The notes: a model not told the origin generated them from the letters alone. A stretch of DNA of 64,000 nt from JANXMY01 sp965246745 (GCA_965246745.1 OZ251980.1:1-64000); one strand, 5' to 3'. Counted from the first letter of the stretch, positions 1 through 7,954 are shown. Made by a program: numbers and translations.

Positions 1-634
1 GCTGAACTCGGTGCTGTCGGCGGGCATTCACAAAGGCTGGCGGGGCTTCGCGACCCGGTGCGCCTGCCTCGAAGCGGGGAACAGCGTTTTGGACGTGTGT
101 TCTGGCACAGGAGAGTGGACGCCGTCTTTGCGGTCGGCGGTTGGGCCGGACGGGATTGTCGCGGCGGCGGACTTTTCGCTGCCGATGCTGCGGTTCGGGG
201 ACCATCGGTTTCGGCACGAAACGGCGCAGGAAGTGCAGGCCGATGCGTCGGTGCTGCCGTTTGCCGCCGAGAGCTTCCATGCCGTGACCATCGGGTTCGG
301 CATCCGCAATGTCGCCGAGAGAGACCGGGCGTTTCGGGAGATGGCCCGCGTTTTGAAGCCCGGCGGGCGGGTCGTCTGCTTGGAGTTTTCGCAGCCGCCG
401 CCGGGGCTGTTCCGCTTCGGGTACGAGCTGCATGCCCGCCATGTGATGCCGCGTGTCGGCGGGGCGATCAGCGGCCGGCCCGATGCCTATGCGTACCTGC
501 CGGCATCGGTCGCCCGGTTCGACAGCCGCGACGCGCTTGCCGGCCGGATGCGGCGGGCGGGCCTGTCCCCGGTGCGCTGGGTAGATTTGACTTTTGGCCT
601 GGTCTGCGTTCATGTGGGTGTCAAGCCGCAGTAA
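1..634 (+). CDS. menG: Demethylmenaquinone methyltransferase (UbiE/MenG family), 5' truncated by window edge
   Basis: The frame is open from base 2 and lacks the usual first 20-30 residues of a 230-250 aa family member, so the true start lies upstream. It carries SAM motif I (LDVCSGTGEWT) and the UbiE signature region (FGIRNVAERDRAF, then MARVLKPGGRVVCLEFSQP). Known role: SAM-dependent C-methylation of demethylmenaquinone, the last step of menaquinone synthesis. The next gene, 11 bases downstream, is a polyprenyl diphosphate synthase that could supply the quinone side chain; mqnA and an mqnP-like gene lie near 39 kb. A menaquinone role is therefore favoured over ubiquinone. Confidence 0.85.
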   Translation, partial: LNSVLSAGIHKGWRGFATRCACLEAGNSVLDVCSGTGEWTPSLRSAVGPDGIVAAADFSLPMLRFGDHRFRHETAQEVQADASVLPFAAESFHAVTIGFGIRNVAERDRAFREMARVLKPGGRVVCLEFSQPPPGLFRFGYELHARHVMPRVGGAISGRPDAYAYLPASVARFDSRDALAGRMRRAGLSPVRWVDLTFGLVCVHVGVKPQ

Positions 635-645
635 GCGGCTTTAGA

Positions 646-1695
646 ATGGAAACAATTATGGGAGCCGCCGTTCTGCCCGAGAAAGCCAAAGCCGCCGAGC
701 TTGCAAAGCCTGCCCCGAGCGTGTCGTTTCTGGACATTGTTCAGGGCGATTTGACGGCTGTGGAAGGGCTGCTCGGCAATGAAATTCGCTCTGACGTAAA
801 AGCCGCGTATGCGATTTCCGGGCACACGCTGTCCGCCGGCGGCAAGCGGCTCCGGCCCGCGCTGGTTGTGCTGGCCGCGCACGCCGCCGGAGCGCTGTTC
901 CCGGCGCAAACCGTGTTTGCCTCCGCCGCCGCCGCCGAATTAATTCATATGGCGTCGCTGATCCATGACGACGTGGTGGACGGCTCGGCGGAGCGGCGGG
1001 GGCGTCCGACGGCGAATGCCACGTTCGGCAACCAGATCAGCGTTCTGGTGGGTGATTACTTGCTGGCAAAGAGCATTTATCTGGCTGCCCGCGAAGGCAA
1101 CATTGATGTGATCCGCGTTTTTTCGAATGTCACCGTCGGCCTCAGCGAAGGCGAAGTGCTGCAAATCACCGCCAAAGGCGACGTAGACACGTCGGAAGAA
1201 ACTTACCTGACAATTATTCAGAAAAAGACCGCCGGGTTTATCGCCGGCTGCTGCGAAGTCGGCGCGATGCTGGCCGGGGCGGGCACCGCCGAAGTCGCCG
1301 CCTTGACTTCTTATGGAATGAACTGCGGGCTGGCGTTTCAGATCGCCGACGATTTGCTGGACTACACCGGCGACCCGGCCAAGACCGGCAAGCCTGTCTG
1401 CGGCGACCTGCGGGAAGGCAAGATGACCCTGCCGCTGATTTTGACCCTGCGCGACGTTTCCGCGTCCGAGCGCGGCCATCTGCTGCATATTCTGGAAGAA
1501 CCCGAAGCGCTGACCGACGGCGAGATCGCCGATGTCCGCGCGACGATTTTGCGGCATGACGGCTACGCCCGCACGGCGGCCGCCGCCCGGCGGTACGTCG
1601 AAGCCGCCCAAGCTGCACTTCTGGCCCTGCCGCCGTCGGCGTATCGCGATTCGCTGCATGCGCTGGCGGACTACGCGCTGACGCGGGAGCGTTAG
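646..1695 (+). CDS. Polyprenyl (hepta/octaprenyl-type) diphosphate synthase
   Basis: 349 aa all-alpha trans-prenyltransferase. Visible motifs are GGKRLRP (about 65-71), the first Asp-rich motif DDVVD (108-112) and the second, DDLLD (235-239), which bind Mg2+ and diphosphates. It condenses isopentenyl diphosphate onto an allylic primer to make a long isoprenoid chain. Chain length cannot be read from the sequence with certainty. ATG at 646 was chosen as the first in-frame Met after the menG stop; an ATG at 658 is also possible, and neither has a strong Shine-Dalgarno. The position directly behind menG points to menaquinone side-chain supply. Confidence 0.85.
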   Translation: METIMGAAVLPEKAKAAELAKPAPSVSFLDIVQGDLTAVEGLLGNEIRSDVKAAYAISGHTLSAGGKRLRPALVVLAAHAAGALFPAQTVFASAAAAELIHMASLIHDDVVDGSAERRGRPTANATFGNQISVLVGDYLLAKSIYLAAREGNIDVIRVFSNVTVGLSEGEVLQITAKGDVDTSEETYLTIIQKKTAGFIAGCCEVGAMLAGAGTAEVAALTSYGMNCGLAFQIADDLLDYTGDPAKTGKPVCGDLREGKMTLPLILTLRDVSASERGHLLHILEEPEALTDGEIADVRATILRHDGYARTAAAARRYVEAAQAALLALPPSAYRDSLHALADYALTRER

Positions 1696-1699
1696 GGAA

Positions 1700-1740
1700 G
1701 AACCCCTTCCGCTATGCCAAAGGCATAGCGGGAGGGGTTC
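1700..1740. repeat. Inverted repeat / strong hairpin between prenyl synthase and ABC permease
   Basis: Two 19-base arms (1700-1718 and 1722-1740) pair with one mismatch around a 3-base loop. It starts 4 bases after the prenyl synthase stop and has no T-run, so it is not a classical intrinsic terminator. The outer part (GAACCCCTNCCGC) resembles the arm ends of the larger inverted repeat at 44096-44276, suggesting a dispersed family. Confidence 0.75.
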
Positions 1741-1817
1741 CAATGCAGGACTCTCCCGCCCCCGCGTCGAACACTCCTCCGCCACCCCCATTGACCTGCG
1801 CTGAGGAGAACCCCGAC

Positions 1818-3461
1818 ATGCTGCCTGCCCTGCTGGATAACCCCGTCATCACCAAAGAACTGCGCGGGCGGATGCGCGGCACCCGCACCTACTGGCTGCT
1901 GTTTTCCTATGTGCTGGTCCTGTCGCTGATTCTCTTTTTCTCCTATCTCGGCTGGTGGGAGCAGCATTCGAACGAGACCATCAACGGCGGCGGGAGCGAA
2001 GCGGGCTTCACCGTGGGGCGTCTCTTTTTTCGCATTCTGTTTTACTCGCAGGCCGTGATGATGGCCTTAATCACGCCTGCGCTGACCGCCGGGGCGATCT
2101 CGGTGGAGCGCGAGCAGCGGACCTTTGAGCTTTTGCGCGGCTCGATCTTGCGGCCCGGCGCGATTGTTTGGGGCAAGCTGGCGTCATCGGTGTCGTTTGT
2201 CGCGCTGCTTTTGACTTCCTCGCTGCCGCTGCTGTCGCTGTGCTTTCTGCTCGGCGGCGTGTCTCCCGGCGAAGTCTTTTTCGCGTACCTGCTGCTGCTC
2301 GGCGACGCGTTTTTGTTCGGCGCAATCGGCCTGTGCTGGTCGGCCTATGCCGCAAGCACGGCGACGGCGACGGTGCTGACGTATTTGACTTTGTTTGTCT
2401 TTTTCGGCGTGACGTTTCCCTTTGCCGTTCCGACATTTGACCCGAGCGGCAGCATGCCGAGCTTTGGGCTGTGCGCGGTGAACCCGGTCGGGGCGGTGAC
2501 GGGAGCGGTTGTGCCGGAGCATTACTTCGGCTTTGTCCTGCCCGCGTGGGTCCCGGCGCTGCTGCTGAACGGCATGCTGACCGCCCTGCTGACGCTTGCG
2601 GCGACCAATCGCCTGGAAGATTACCCTGCGCGGCGGGCGGCTTGGCTGCGGGTCGTCACGCTGCTGTTTGCGGGGCTGCTTCTGTTTTTCGGCGACGGCT
2701 TGGTGGCCGGCGTGCCGCCGGGCCTGGGCGCGTCTGTCACGCTGGCCGTCAGCGTACAGCTTTTCCTTGCCGCCGCCCTGCTGGTGCTGTTTGTGCCGGT
2801 GCTGGTGACAGGGGACGGCGGGGGCGAGAAAGCAAAGCGCCGCTGGCCGCTGCGGGTCTTCACCGAGGCGACCCTGCCGTCGGCCCTGCCGCTGGCCCTG
2901 CTGCTGCTGGCGATGGCGCTGGGAATAACGCTCGGCGCGGTGCGCTACGAAACAAATTTGACAGCATCACGCATGTTTGTTTCGCCTGCGTTCGCCGGCG
3001 CGGCTTATCCCGCAGCGCTGCCGGCGGCTCCGGCCGCCGCCGTGCCGCAGGCCGCCGCGCTGCTGCTTGCTATCGTGGTCGGGATCGCCGGCATCGGGTT
3101 TCTGCTGTCTGTGCTGCTGCGTAACCGCTGGTCGGCGCTGACCCTGCTGTATCTGGCGCTGGTGCTGGCCGTGCTGGTGCCGCTGTTTTCTTACGGGTTT
3201 TTAAGCGGCGAAGATGCCCGGCTGGCGTCGCGCGGCCTCGGGGTCAACTGGATGTTTTTGTCCCCTGCCGTGCCGCTGCTTCAAATTGTGGATGCGCTGG
3301 ACCCAAACCCGTCCTTCGGGCGCAGCGGTGCCGTGGTCGGGATGCTCGGGTACGGCGTGTACCCGCTGTGGGTCGGCACGGCGATTATTTATCTGGCGCT
3401 TGGGACGGCGGGGTATGCGGCGTCCTGGGTCGTTCTTAAAAAGCGAAAGGCCCAGGACTGA
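1818..3461 (+). CDS. ABC-2 type transporter permease
   Basis: 547 aa polytopic membrane protein with roughly a dozen hydrophobic segments. The N-terminus (NPVITKELRGRMRG) and the loop GAISVEREQRTFELLRGS are typical of ABC-2 permeases, where the latter loop couples to the ATPase. The start is ATG 1818, preceded by GAGGAG at 1803-1808; an upstream in-frame ATG at 1743 would add a Pro-rich stretch of poor plausibility. No ATPase gene adjoins it, so its partner must be elsewhere. Substrate is unknown. It ends convergently with lexA, sharing a terminator hairpin. Confidence 0.8.
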   Translation: MLPALLDNPVITKELRGRMRGTRTYWLLFSYVLVLSLILFFSYLGWWEQHSNETINGGGSEAGFTVGRLFFRILFYSQAVMMALITPALTAGAISVEREQRTFELLRGSILRPGAIVWGKLASSVSFVALLLTSSLPLLSLCFLLGGVSPGEVFFAYLLLLGDAFLFGAIGLCWSAYAASTATATVLTYLTLFVFFGVTFPFAVPTFDPSGSMPSFGLCAVNPVGAVTGAVVPEHYFGFVLPAWVPALLLNGMLTALLTLAATNRLEDYPARRAAWLRVVTLLFAGLLLFFGDGLVAGVPPGLGASVTLAVSVQLFLAAALLVLFVPVLVTGDGGGEKAKRRWPLRVFTEATLPSALPLALLLLAMALGITLGAVRYETNLTASRMFVSPAFAGAAYPAALPAAPAAAVPQAAALLLAIVVGIAGIGFLLSVLLRNRWSALTLLYLALVLAVLVPLFSYGFLSGEDARLASRGLGVNWMFLSPAVPLLQIVDALDPNPSFGRSGAVVGMLGYGVYPLWVGTAIIYLALGTAGYAASWVVLKKRKAQD

Positions 3462-3474
3462 ACTCCTGGGTTTT
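3451..3474. terminator. Bidirectional intrinsic terminator between ABC permease and lexA
   Basis: CCCAGGA (3451-3457) pairs with TCCTGGG (3464-3470) around a 6-base loop and is followed by TTTT. On the opposite strand the stem is also followed by T-rich sequence. It overlaps the permease stop codon and lies just beyond the lexA stop, as expected for convergent genes. Confidence 0.65.
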
Positions 3475-4099
3475 ACGCGAACCGCTTGATCGCCATCGCG
3501 ACTTTGCCTAAAATCACAATGTCGTCGGCGTAGATCGGGTCGTAGTCGGGGTTCTCCGGCTGAAGGCGGAAGCCGCTCGGCTCGCGGTAGAACGTCTTGA
3601 CTGTGGTTTCTTCCCCCAAAAGCGCGACCACGATGTCCCGGTCCGACGCCGTGCTTTGCCGCCGCGCCACCACAATGTCGCCGTCGCCGATCCCGGCGTT
3701 CTGCATCGAATCCCCGTACACTTCCAAAGCGAACAAATCGCGCCCGCCCTGGTCGCCGCGCCGCAGAAGCGAGACGGGAATCGGCAGCATTTCCGGGCTG
3801 CCCGACTGATCGGCCAAAATCGGCGACCCGCCCGCCACCCGCCCGAGCAGGGGCACCGAAACCGAGCGGCCCATCGAAAGCCGCTCGCCGCCTTCCATCA
3901 AGTCCAATCCCCGCTTGTAGCGGTCCCGGCGCAGAAACCCTTTGAGTTCCAGGCTGTCGAGATGCTTCTTCACGGTACACGATGAGCTGAGGCCGACTTC
4001 TTTGCCGATCTCGCGGACGGTGGGGGCATGGCCGCGTGTCTCGATGTGGGTGCGGATGACCTCTAGGATATGTTTCTGCTTGTCAGTGAGTGTCTGCAT
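3473..4099 (-). CDS. lexA: LexA repressor of the SOS response
   Basis: 208 aa, the usual LexA length. An N-terminal winged helix (about 1-65; HAPTVREIGKEVGLSS) is followed by the S24 self-cleavage domain with the Ala-Gly scissile bond at 89-90 (RVAGGSP), Ser131 (YGDSM) and Lys168 (TTVKTF). It represses DNA-damage genes and self-cleaves when stimulated by RecA filaments. An extended -10 (TGG-TATAAT, 4177-4182 on the minus strand) lies upstream, and a LexA box at 4205-4218 covers the -35 area, implying autoregulation. ATG 4099 has a plausible AGAGGA upstream. A LysM gene is divergently transcribed, as in Bacillus lexA-yneA. Confidence 0.95.
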   Translation of the reverse strand: MQTLTDKQKHILEVIRTHIETRGHAPTVREIGKEVGLSSSCTVKKHLDSLELKGFLRRDRYKRGLDLMEGGERLSMGRSVSVPLLGRVAGGSPILADQSGSPEMLPIPVSLLRRGDQGGRDLFALEVYGDSMQNAGIGDGDIVVARRQSTASDRDIVVALLGEETTVKTFYREPSGFRLQPENPDYDPIYADDIVILGKVAMAIKRFA

Positions 4100-4176
4100 G
4101 GCGAGTCCTCTGCGTTATGAATAGAAGATATGAATGGAATAAAAGCGAATAAGCGCGAATAAGTGCGTTCGTGGGG

Positions 4177-4182
4177 ATTATA
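4177..4182 (-). promoter_or_regulatory. lexA promoter -10 (TATAAT, extended)
   Basis: On the minus strand TGGTATAAT lies about 78 bases upstream of the lexA ATG. The region 17-20 bases further upstream overlaps the LexA box at 4205-4218 (TTTGTG as a weak -35), so LexA binding would block this promoter. Confidence 0.6.
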
Positions 4183-4204
4183 CCACAGAGACTGGGAACT
4201 TACA

Positions 4205-4218
4205 CAAACTTTTGTTTG
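4205..4218. promoter_or_regulatory. LexA box 1 (lexA operator)
   Basis: CAAAC-TTTT-GTTTG, a perfect dyad matching the Bacillus-type consensus CGAAC-N4-GTTCG with A/T at position 2 of each half. It sits at the -35 position of the lexA promoter. Identification rests on the dyad form and its recurrence at the LysM gene and recA. Confidence 0.75.
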
Positions 4219-4246
4219 TTTTTTTCTTGATATGGGCAAAATCTTA

Positions 4247-4275
4247 TTGACACTGCCCTAGATGTTGAGTATACT
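4247..4275 (+). promoter_or_regulatory. Consensus sigma-A promoter of the LysM gene
   Basis: TTGACA (4247-4252), a 17-base spacer, then TATACT (4270-4275). The predicted start is near 4282, so LexA box 2 (4286-4299) lies directly over the start of transcription. Confidence 0.8.
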
Positions 4276-4285
4276 GCGATTACAA

Positions 4286-4299
4286 CAAACTAATGTTTG
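4286..4299. promoter_or_regulatory. LexA box 2 (operator of the LysM gene)
   Basis: CAAAC-TAAT-GTTTG, a perfect dyad of the same form as box 1, immediately downstream of the predicted transcription start of the LysM gene. That placement is typical of a repressing operator. Confidence 0.75.
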
Positions 4300-4344
4300 C
4301 CTTTGCTGTTCGTTGTGGCATTTGCATTGTGAGGAGAATTGACT

Positions 4345-4833
4345 ATGGTTCCGCTGAAGCTCGCCGTGTGTGAAGACCGCCCGCTGTCGTTTCCGTCCCG
4401 GCCCCGGCTGGTGCTGAAAGACCTGACCCAAGAAGCCGCTCCGGCCCCTCGCCCCCGCCACTCTCCTTTGGCCCGAACCGAAAGCGCCCTGCTCGGCGCG
4501 GCCGCCCTGTCCGCCGCCGGCTATTTTCTCTTCAGCGCCGCGCTGGCCCTCGCGCATTCCGTCCATCAAAGCTATGCCGCGCCGTCCCTTCCTCAGTCCC
4601 TTGTCATTGCCAAAACCGTCAAGCGCGGCGACACGCTGGCCTCCTTCGCCCTGCGCTACGGCGACCCGAACATCTATCTTTTGCAGCGCGAAGACGCGAT
4701 TGCCCGCGCGAACCGTCTGCCCGGCGGGGCACCGCTCCTGCCCGGTCAGCACTTACGCATTCCCGTGACCAACCCTCAAGTCATCGCGCAGATTGTCCGC
4801 GCGTCGCACCGGGCGCTGGTCGCGTCCCGCTGA
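4345..4833 (+). CDS. LysM-domain membrane protein, candidate SOS cell-division inhibitor (YneA-like)
   Basis: 162 aa: a cytoplasmic Pro-rich N-terminus (1-45), one membrane segment (about 48-71) and a C-terminal LysM domain (about 90-142; TVKRGDTLASFALRYG to LLPGQHLRIP). ATG 4345 is chosen because GAGGAG at 4331-4336 is 8 bases upstream; a TTG at 4339 is too close. In Bacillus, yneA is divergent from lexA, encodes a small membrane LysM protein and blocks division after DNA damage. Here divergence from lexA plus a LexA box over the promoter supports the same role by inference. The N-terminal cytoplasmic extension of about 45 residues is longer than in YneA, so mechanism may differ. Confidence 0.7.
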   Translation: MVPLKLAVCEDRPLSFPSRPRLVLKDLTQEAAPAPRPRHSPLARTESALLGAAALSAAGYFLFSAALALAHSVHQSYAAPSLPQSLVIAKTVKRGDTLASFALRYGDPNIYLLQREDAIARANRLPGGAPLLPGQHLRIPVTNPQVIAQIVRASHRALVASR

Positions 4834-4852
4834 GACGTAAAAGCAAGACGTG

Positions 4853-4889
4853 AAAAAGCCCGGCTTCGCTCCCGAAGCCGGGCTTTTTT
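4853..4889. terminator. Bidirectional intrinsic terminator
   Basis: A run of A's, then a stem of about 11 bp (AGCCCGGCTTCG paired with CGAAGCCGGGCT) around a 4-base loop, then TTTTTT. It serves the LysM gene on the plus strand and the convergent gene at 4901 on the minus strand. Confidence 0.9.
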
Positions 4890-4900
4890 GTTTGCGCCCG

Positions 4901-5791
4901 CTAGGCCGCAAGCGCCGGACGCCGGGTCTTGTCGCGCTGGCAGGTAGGGCAGAACGCTTCGCCGTAGTTGCGGACCGACAGCTCCATCTGCGATTTGGTC
5001 AGCGCCTTGCCGCAGCTCACGCAGGCGGGGGTGCCGGACGGAGCGGCTTTGGCTTCGGCGGCTTTCGGCTCGGGCGCTCGCAGCGCGGCCGGGGCGTCAT
5101 CGCCGAACGGGTCGTCTTCGGTGGCATCGAGCAGGGCGCTGCCGCCGACCAGCGCTTCAAAGTCGTCTTCCTCGCCTTCGTCCCGCACGGGGGCGGGGCG
5201 GTTCGGCTGGGGCCGGGCCGCTTCAGCGCGGGGAGAAGCCTCGCCGCCGTCACGTCCGCCGTCGTCACGCCGAGCGGCCTGCTCGCGGGGTGGGGCCGAC
5301 GGGCTAAACCGTGCCCCGTCGCCGTTCTGCGGGGGTGGGGAGCCGTAGCGGCTGCCGCCCCCGCCGCCGCCGTTTCCGCCGCCGCCATTGCCGTAGCTGC
5401 CGCCCCCGCCGCCGAAGCGGCCGCCGCCCATCGGCTGCGGGCTGTCGGCGAAGCGGCCTGCCGCCGATTCGTCGAGATCGGGCGAAAACTGCGTCCCGAA
5501 ACCGCAGAGGGCAAGGGCGCGGCCTACACTTCCGGTTTCGGCTTTTTCAATAAAATCGCCGAAGCCTTTGACATCTTCTTTTTTGGTGCCGGTCGCCATC
5601 AGCTTGCCGTCGCCGTCGCAGATGCGGGCGCGGAAGATGGCGTACTGCTTTTCGTGGTTGATCTCGACGGCTTCCGTCTCGATGCTCCAATCGGGGTGTT
5701 CCTGCCGGAACCAGACGATGCGGGCGGAAACGGGAAGGTAAGTGCGGCCGCCCTGCACTTTGATCAGGTGCCGCTTGAAATCGAAGGCCAT
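4901..5791 (-). CDS. Possible ssDNA-binding/annealing protein with Gly-rich linker and C-terminal zinc ribbon
   Basis: 296 aa. The first 110 residues form a compact domain (KRHLIKVQGGRTYLPVSARI; later EKAETGSVGRALALCGFGTQF) that I recall from phage- and Firmicute-associated proteins thought related to recombination mediators; this assignment is from memory and uncertain. Residues about 120-150 are Gly/Ser-rich and the next section is charged and disordered-looking. The C-terminus holds a CVSCGK...CPTCQ zinc-ribbon pattern. ATG 5791 is preceded by AAGGAGA 7 bases away. It lies between lexA and recA, suggesting a DNA-repair role. No LexA box was seen directly upstream. Confidence 0.55.
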   Translation of the reverse strand: MAFDFKRHLIKVQGGRTYLPVSARIVWFRQEHPDWSIETEAVEINHEKQYAIFRARICDGDGKLMATGTKKEDVKGFGDFIEKAETGSVGRALALCGFGTQFSPDLDESAAGRFADSPQPMGGGRFGGGGGSYGNGGGGNGGGGGGSRYGSPPPQNGDGARFSPSAPPREQAARRDDGGRDGGEASPRAEAARPQPNRPAPVRDEGEEDDFEALVGGSALLDATEDDPFGDDAPAALRAPEPKAAEAKAAPSGTPACVSCGKALTKSQMELSVRNYGEAFCPTCQRDKTRRPALAA

Positions 5792-5839
5792 GTTCAATTC
5801 TCCTTAAACCATGTCATGTACTCGATGAAAAGCCGGACA

Positions 5840-6721
5840 CTACCCGCCGAAATCGGCGAACAGCTTTTCCGGCGCTTGCTGCGTGATGGGAACTCGAAAG
5901 GCCAGTGGAACAGACTGCAAATCTGCTCTCTGATGAACAATCAGTGTCAGTGAATCTAAATGCGTTGCCTTTGGGTCAGGCAGGGTCAGCGTGATCTGCG
6001 GCCAGGAACTGCTGCCGCTGTTGGAGTTCATAAAAACAGGTGCCGCCACGCCCAGGCGAATGCTGACCGGAACATGATGCCGCTGCCAGAGCGGTGAGGT
6101 GGGCAGCACGTTTCGGTTTTCGCCAGGCGAGAGCCTGACGCGGGCAAACACCACGCCGGGCGGTCCGTTGTAGACGAAAACCCCACCCGGCATGAACGTC
6201 GCGGCGTTCTGGACCGGGAGGGTCACGATAATGCCGCTTGACGTTGTTGCTGTCTGGGGCTTGGTGACCGTCAGGAAGCCAAATCCGGGCGATCCTATAA
6301 AGCCCATTCCACGGCTTAGCGTCAGGTCGTGGAAAGTGACCTTTTCTTCCAGTTCATCGTACTGGCGCAGGCGGCAGGTAACAAGAGCATGGTGCTGTCG
6401 GTAACGGTAGGGCGTGGTGCTTTCCTCGCCGATTATCCCCTGGTCGCCCCCTGCACTGCCCATCTCCCAAAGCGGGTTGCAAAGGTCCCAGTGCAGAGGG
6501 CCGGCCGGCTTACTTTCGATCTGCACGGCATACCGAGAAGAAACAGGGTGGCCGCCGCCACGGTCGAAGTAGGCGGCGGCAAATATCCGCACCCCCTCCA
6601 CCCGAACCGTGTTGCGGTCAAGGCGCTTCACTGCTAGCGTGTCGGCACTCACCGCCGCAATGCTGCAGGAAACGGCAGCAAGCAGAAACGCCCCGGAAAC
6701 TCGCAAGGATACTAGCGGCAA
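5840..6721 (-). CDS. Exported protein of unknown function, co-directional with recA
   Basis: 293 aa with a clear Sec signal peptide (about 1-26, likely cleavage after VSA). The mature part looks like an all-beta secreted protein with no motif I recognise. The start is TTG 6721, supported by AGGAG 8 bases upstream. The start lies 17 bases after the recA stop on the same strand, so it is probably read through from the recA promoter, which would make it damage-inducible. No family was recognised. Confidence 0.7.
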   Translation of the reverse strand: MPLVSLRVSGAFLLAAVSCSIAAVSADTLAVKRLDRNTVRVEGVRIFAAAYFDRGGGHPVSSRYAVQIESKPAGPLHWDLCNPLWEMGSAGGDQGIIGEESTTPYRYRQHHALVTCRLRQYDELEEKVTFHDLTLSRGMGFIGSPGFGFLTVTKPQTATTSSGIIVTLPVQNAATFMPGGVFVYNGPPGVVFARVRLSPGENRNVLPTSPLWQRHHVPVSIRLGVAAPVFMNSNSGSSSWPQITLTLPDPKATHLDSLTLIVHQRADLQSVPLAFRVPITQQAPEKLFADFGG

Positions 6722-6738
6722 ATCGGTTTACTCCTAAA

Positions 6739-7788
6739 CTACGCCAGCGAGTAATCAGCTTCGTCTTCGGTCACGTCGGCTTCCAGCGACGCCGGCAGCT
6801 TGTCGGGGACGCCGATGGCGATGTCGCGGATTTTGCCTTCCAGCTCAGTCATCACGTCCAGGTGCTCGGACAGATACGCTTTGGCGTTTTCCCGGCCCTG
6901 CCCGATGCGCGTGTCGCCGTAAGTGAACCACGAGCCGGATTTGTTGGCGATGCCCAGCTCAATTGCCATGTCGAGAACGCCGCCGGAGCGCGAGATGCCT
7001 GTGCCGAACATAATATCGAACTCGGCCTGGCGGAACGGCGGGGCGACTTTGTTTTTGACGACTTTGACTTTGACCCGGTTGCCGACCATGTCGGTGCCCT
7101 GCTTCAGCGTTTCCACCCGGCGAATATCCAGCCGGACCGACGCGTAAAACTTCAGCGCCTTGCCGCCGGGCTGGGTTTCGGGGTTGCCGAACATGACCCC
7201 GATCTTTTCGCGGAGCTGGTTGATAAAGATGATGATCGTGTTGGTTTTGGAGACGCTGCCGGACAGCTTCCGCATCGCCTGAGACATCATCCGGGCCTGG
7301 AGGCCCATGTGGCTGTCGCCCATCTCGCCTTCAATCTCGGCTTTCGGCACCAAAGCCGCGACCGAGTCCACGACCACCAGCGCGACCGCGCCCGAGCGCA
7401 CCAGGCCGTCGGTGATTTCCAATGCTTCCTCGCCGGTAGACGGCTGCGACACGAGCAGGCTGTTGATGTCCACGCCGAGCCGCTTGGCGTACTCGGGATC
7501 GAGCGCATGCTCGGCGTCCACAAACGCGCAAATGCCGCCGAGGCGCTGCGCTTCAGCGACCAGGTGCAGCGCCAGGGTGGTTTTGCCGGACGACTCCGGG
7601 CCGTAGATTTCGGTGATCCGGCCCTTCGGAATGCCGCCGACCCCGAGCGCGATGTCGAGCGCGACCGATCCGGTGGAGATCGCTTCGGTGACCAGCTTCT
7701 CGGCCTGACCGAGACGCATGATCGCGCCTTTGCCGAACTGTTTGTCAATCTGCGCCAGCGCGGTTTCTAATGCTTTTTCTCGATCCAT
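6739..7788 (-). CDS. recA: RecA recombinase
   Basis: 349 aa. Walker A GPESSGKTT (63-71), Walker B (VVVDSVAALVPKAE), the FINQLREKIGVMFGNPE region and a short acidic C-terminus are all present. It forms filaments on ssDNA, catalyses strand exchange and triggers LexA self-cleavage. ATG 7788 is chosen because AAGAGG lies 5 bases upstream; upstream in-frame codons give an implausible extension. A consensus promoter (7853-7881, minus strand) and a LexA box (7829-7842) lie upstream, so it belongs to the SOS regulon. Confidence 0.98.
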   Translation of the reverse strand: MDREKALETALAQIDKQFGKGAIMRLGQAEKLVTEAISTGSVALDIALGVGGIPKGRITEIYGPESSGKTTLALHLVAEAQRLGGICAFVDAEHALDPEYAKRLGVDINSLLVSQPSTGEEALEITDGLVRSGAVALVVVDSVAALVPKAEIEGEMGDSHMGLQARMMSQAMRKLSGSVSKTNTIIIFINQLREKIGVMFGNPETQPGGKALKFYASVRLDIRRVETLKQGTDMVGNRVKVKVVKNKVAPPFRQAEFDIMFGTGISRSGGVLDMAIELGIANKSGSWFTYGDTRIGQGRENAKAYLSEHLDVMTELEGKIRDIAIGVPDKLPASLEADVTEDEADYSLA

Positions 7789-7828
7789 GTGTGCCTCTTG
7801 TTTCGTTGTCGTTGGAAATCTTGTCAAT

Positions 7829-7842
7829 CAAACGTTTGTTCG
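7829..7842. promoter_or_regulatory. LexA box 3 (recA operator)
   Basis: Plus strand CAAAC-GTTT-GTTCG, i.e. CGAAC-AAAC-GTTTG on the recA strand, of the same form as the two boxes at lexA. It lies 10 bases downstream of the recA -10 hexamer, just past the predicted transcription start. Confidence 0.8.
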
Positions 7843-7852
7843 CCGATACTAA

Positions 7853-7881
7853 ATTGTACCATACTTTCGGTCCGAAGTCAA
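7853..7881 (-). promoter_or_regulatory. recA promoter
   Basis: On the minus strand TTGACT (7881-7876), a 17-base spacer and TACAAT (7858-7853). The LexA box overlaps the region just downstream of the start point. Confidence 0.8.
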
Positions 7882-7954
7882 GAAATAGTTCAGAATGACT
7901 GGGTGATTTTTCTGTCAACAGTTGTCAGCAAACTCGATTAGGGCCAGGCACGCC

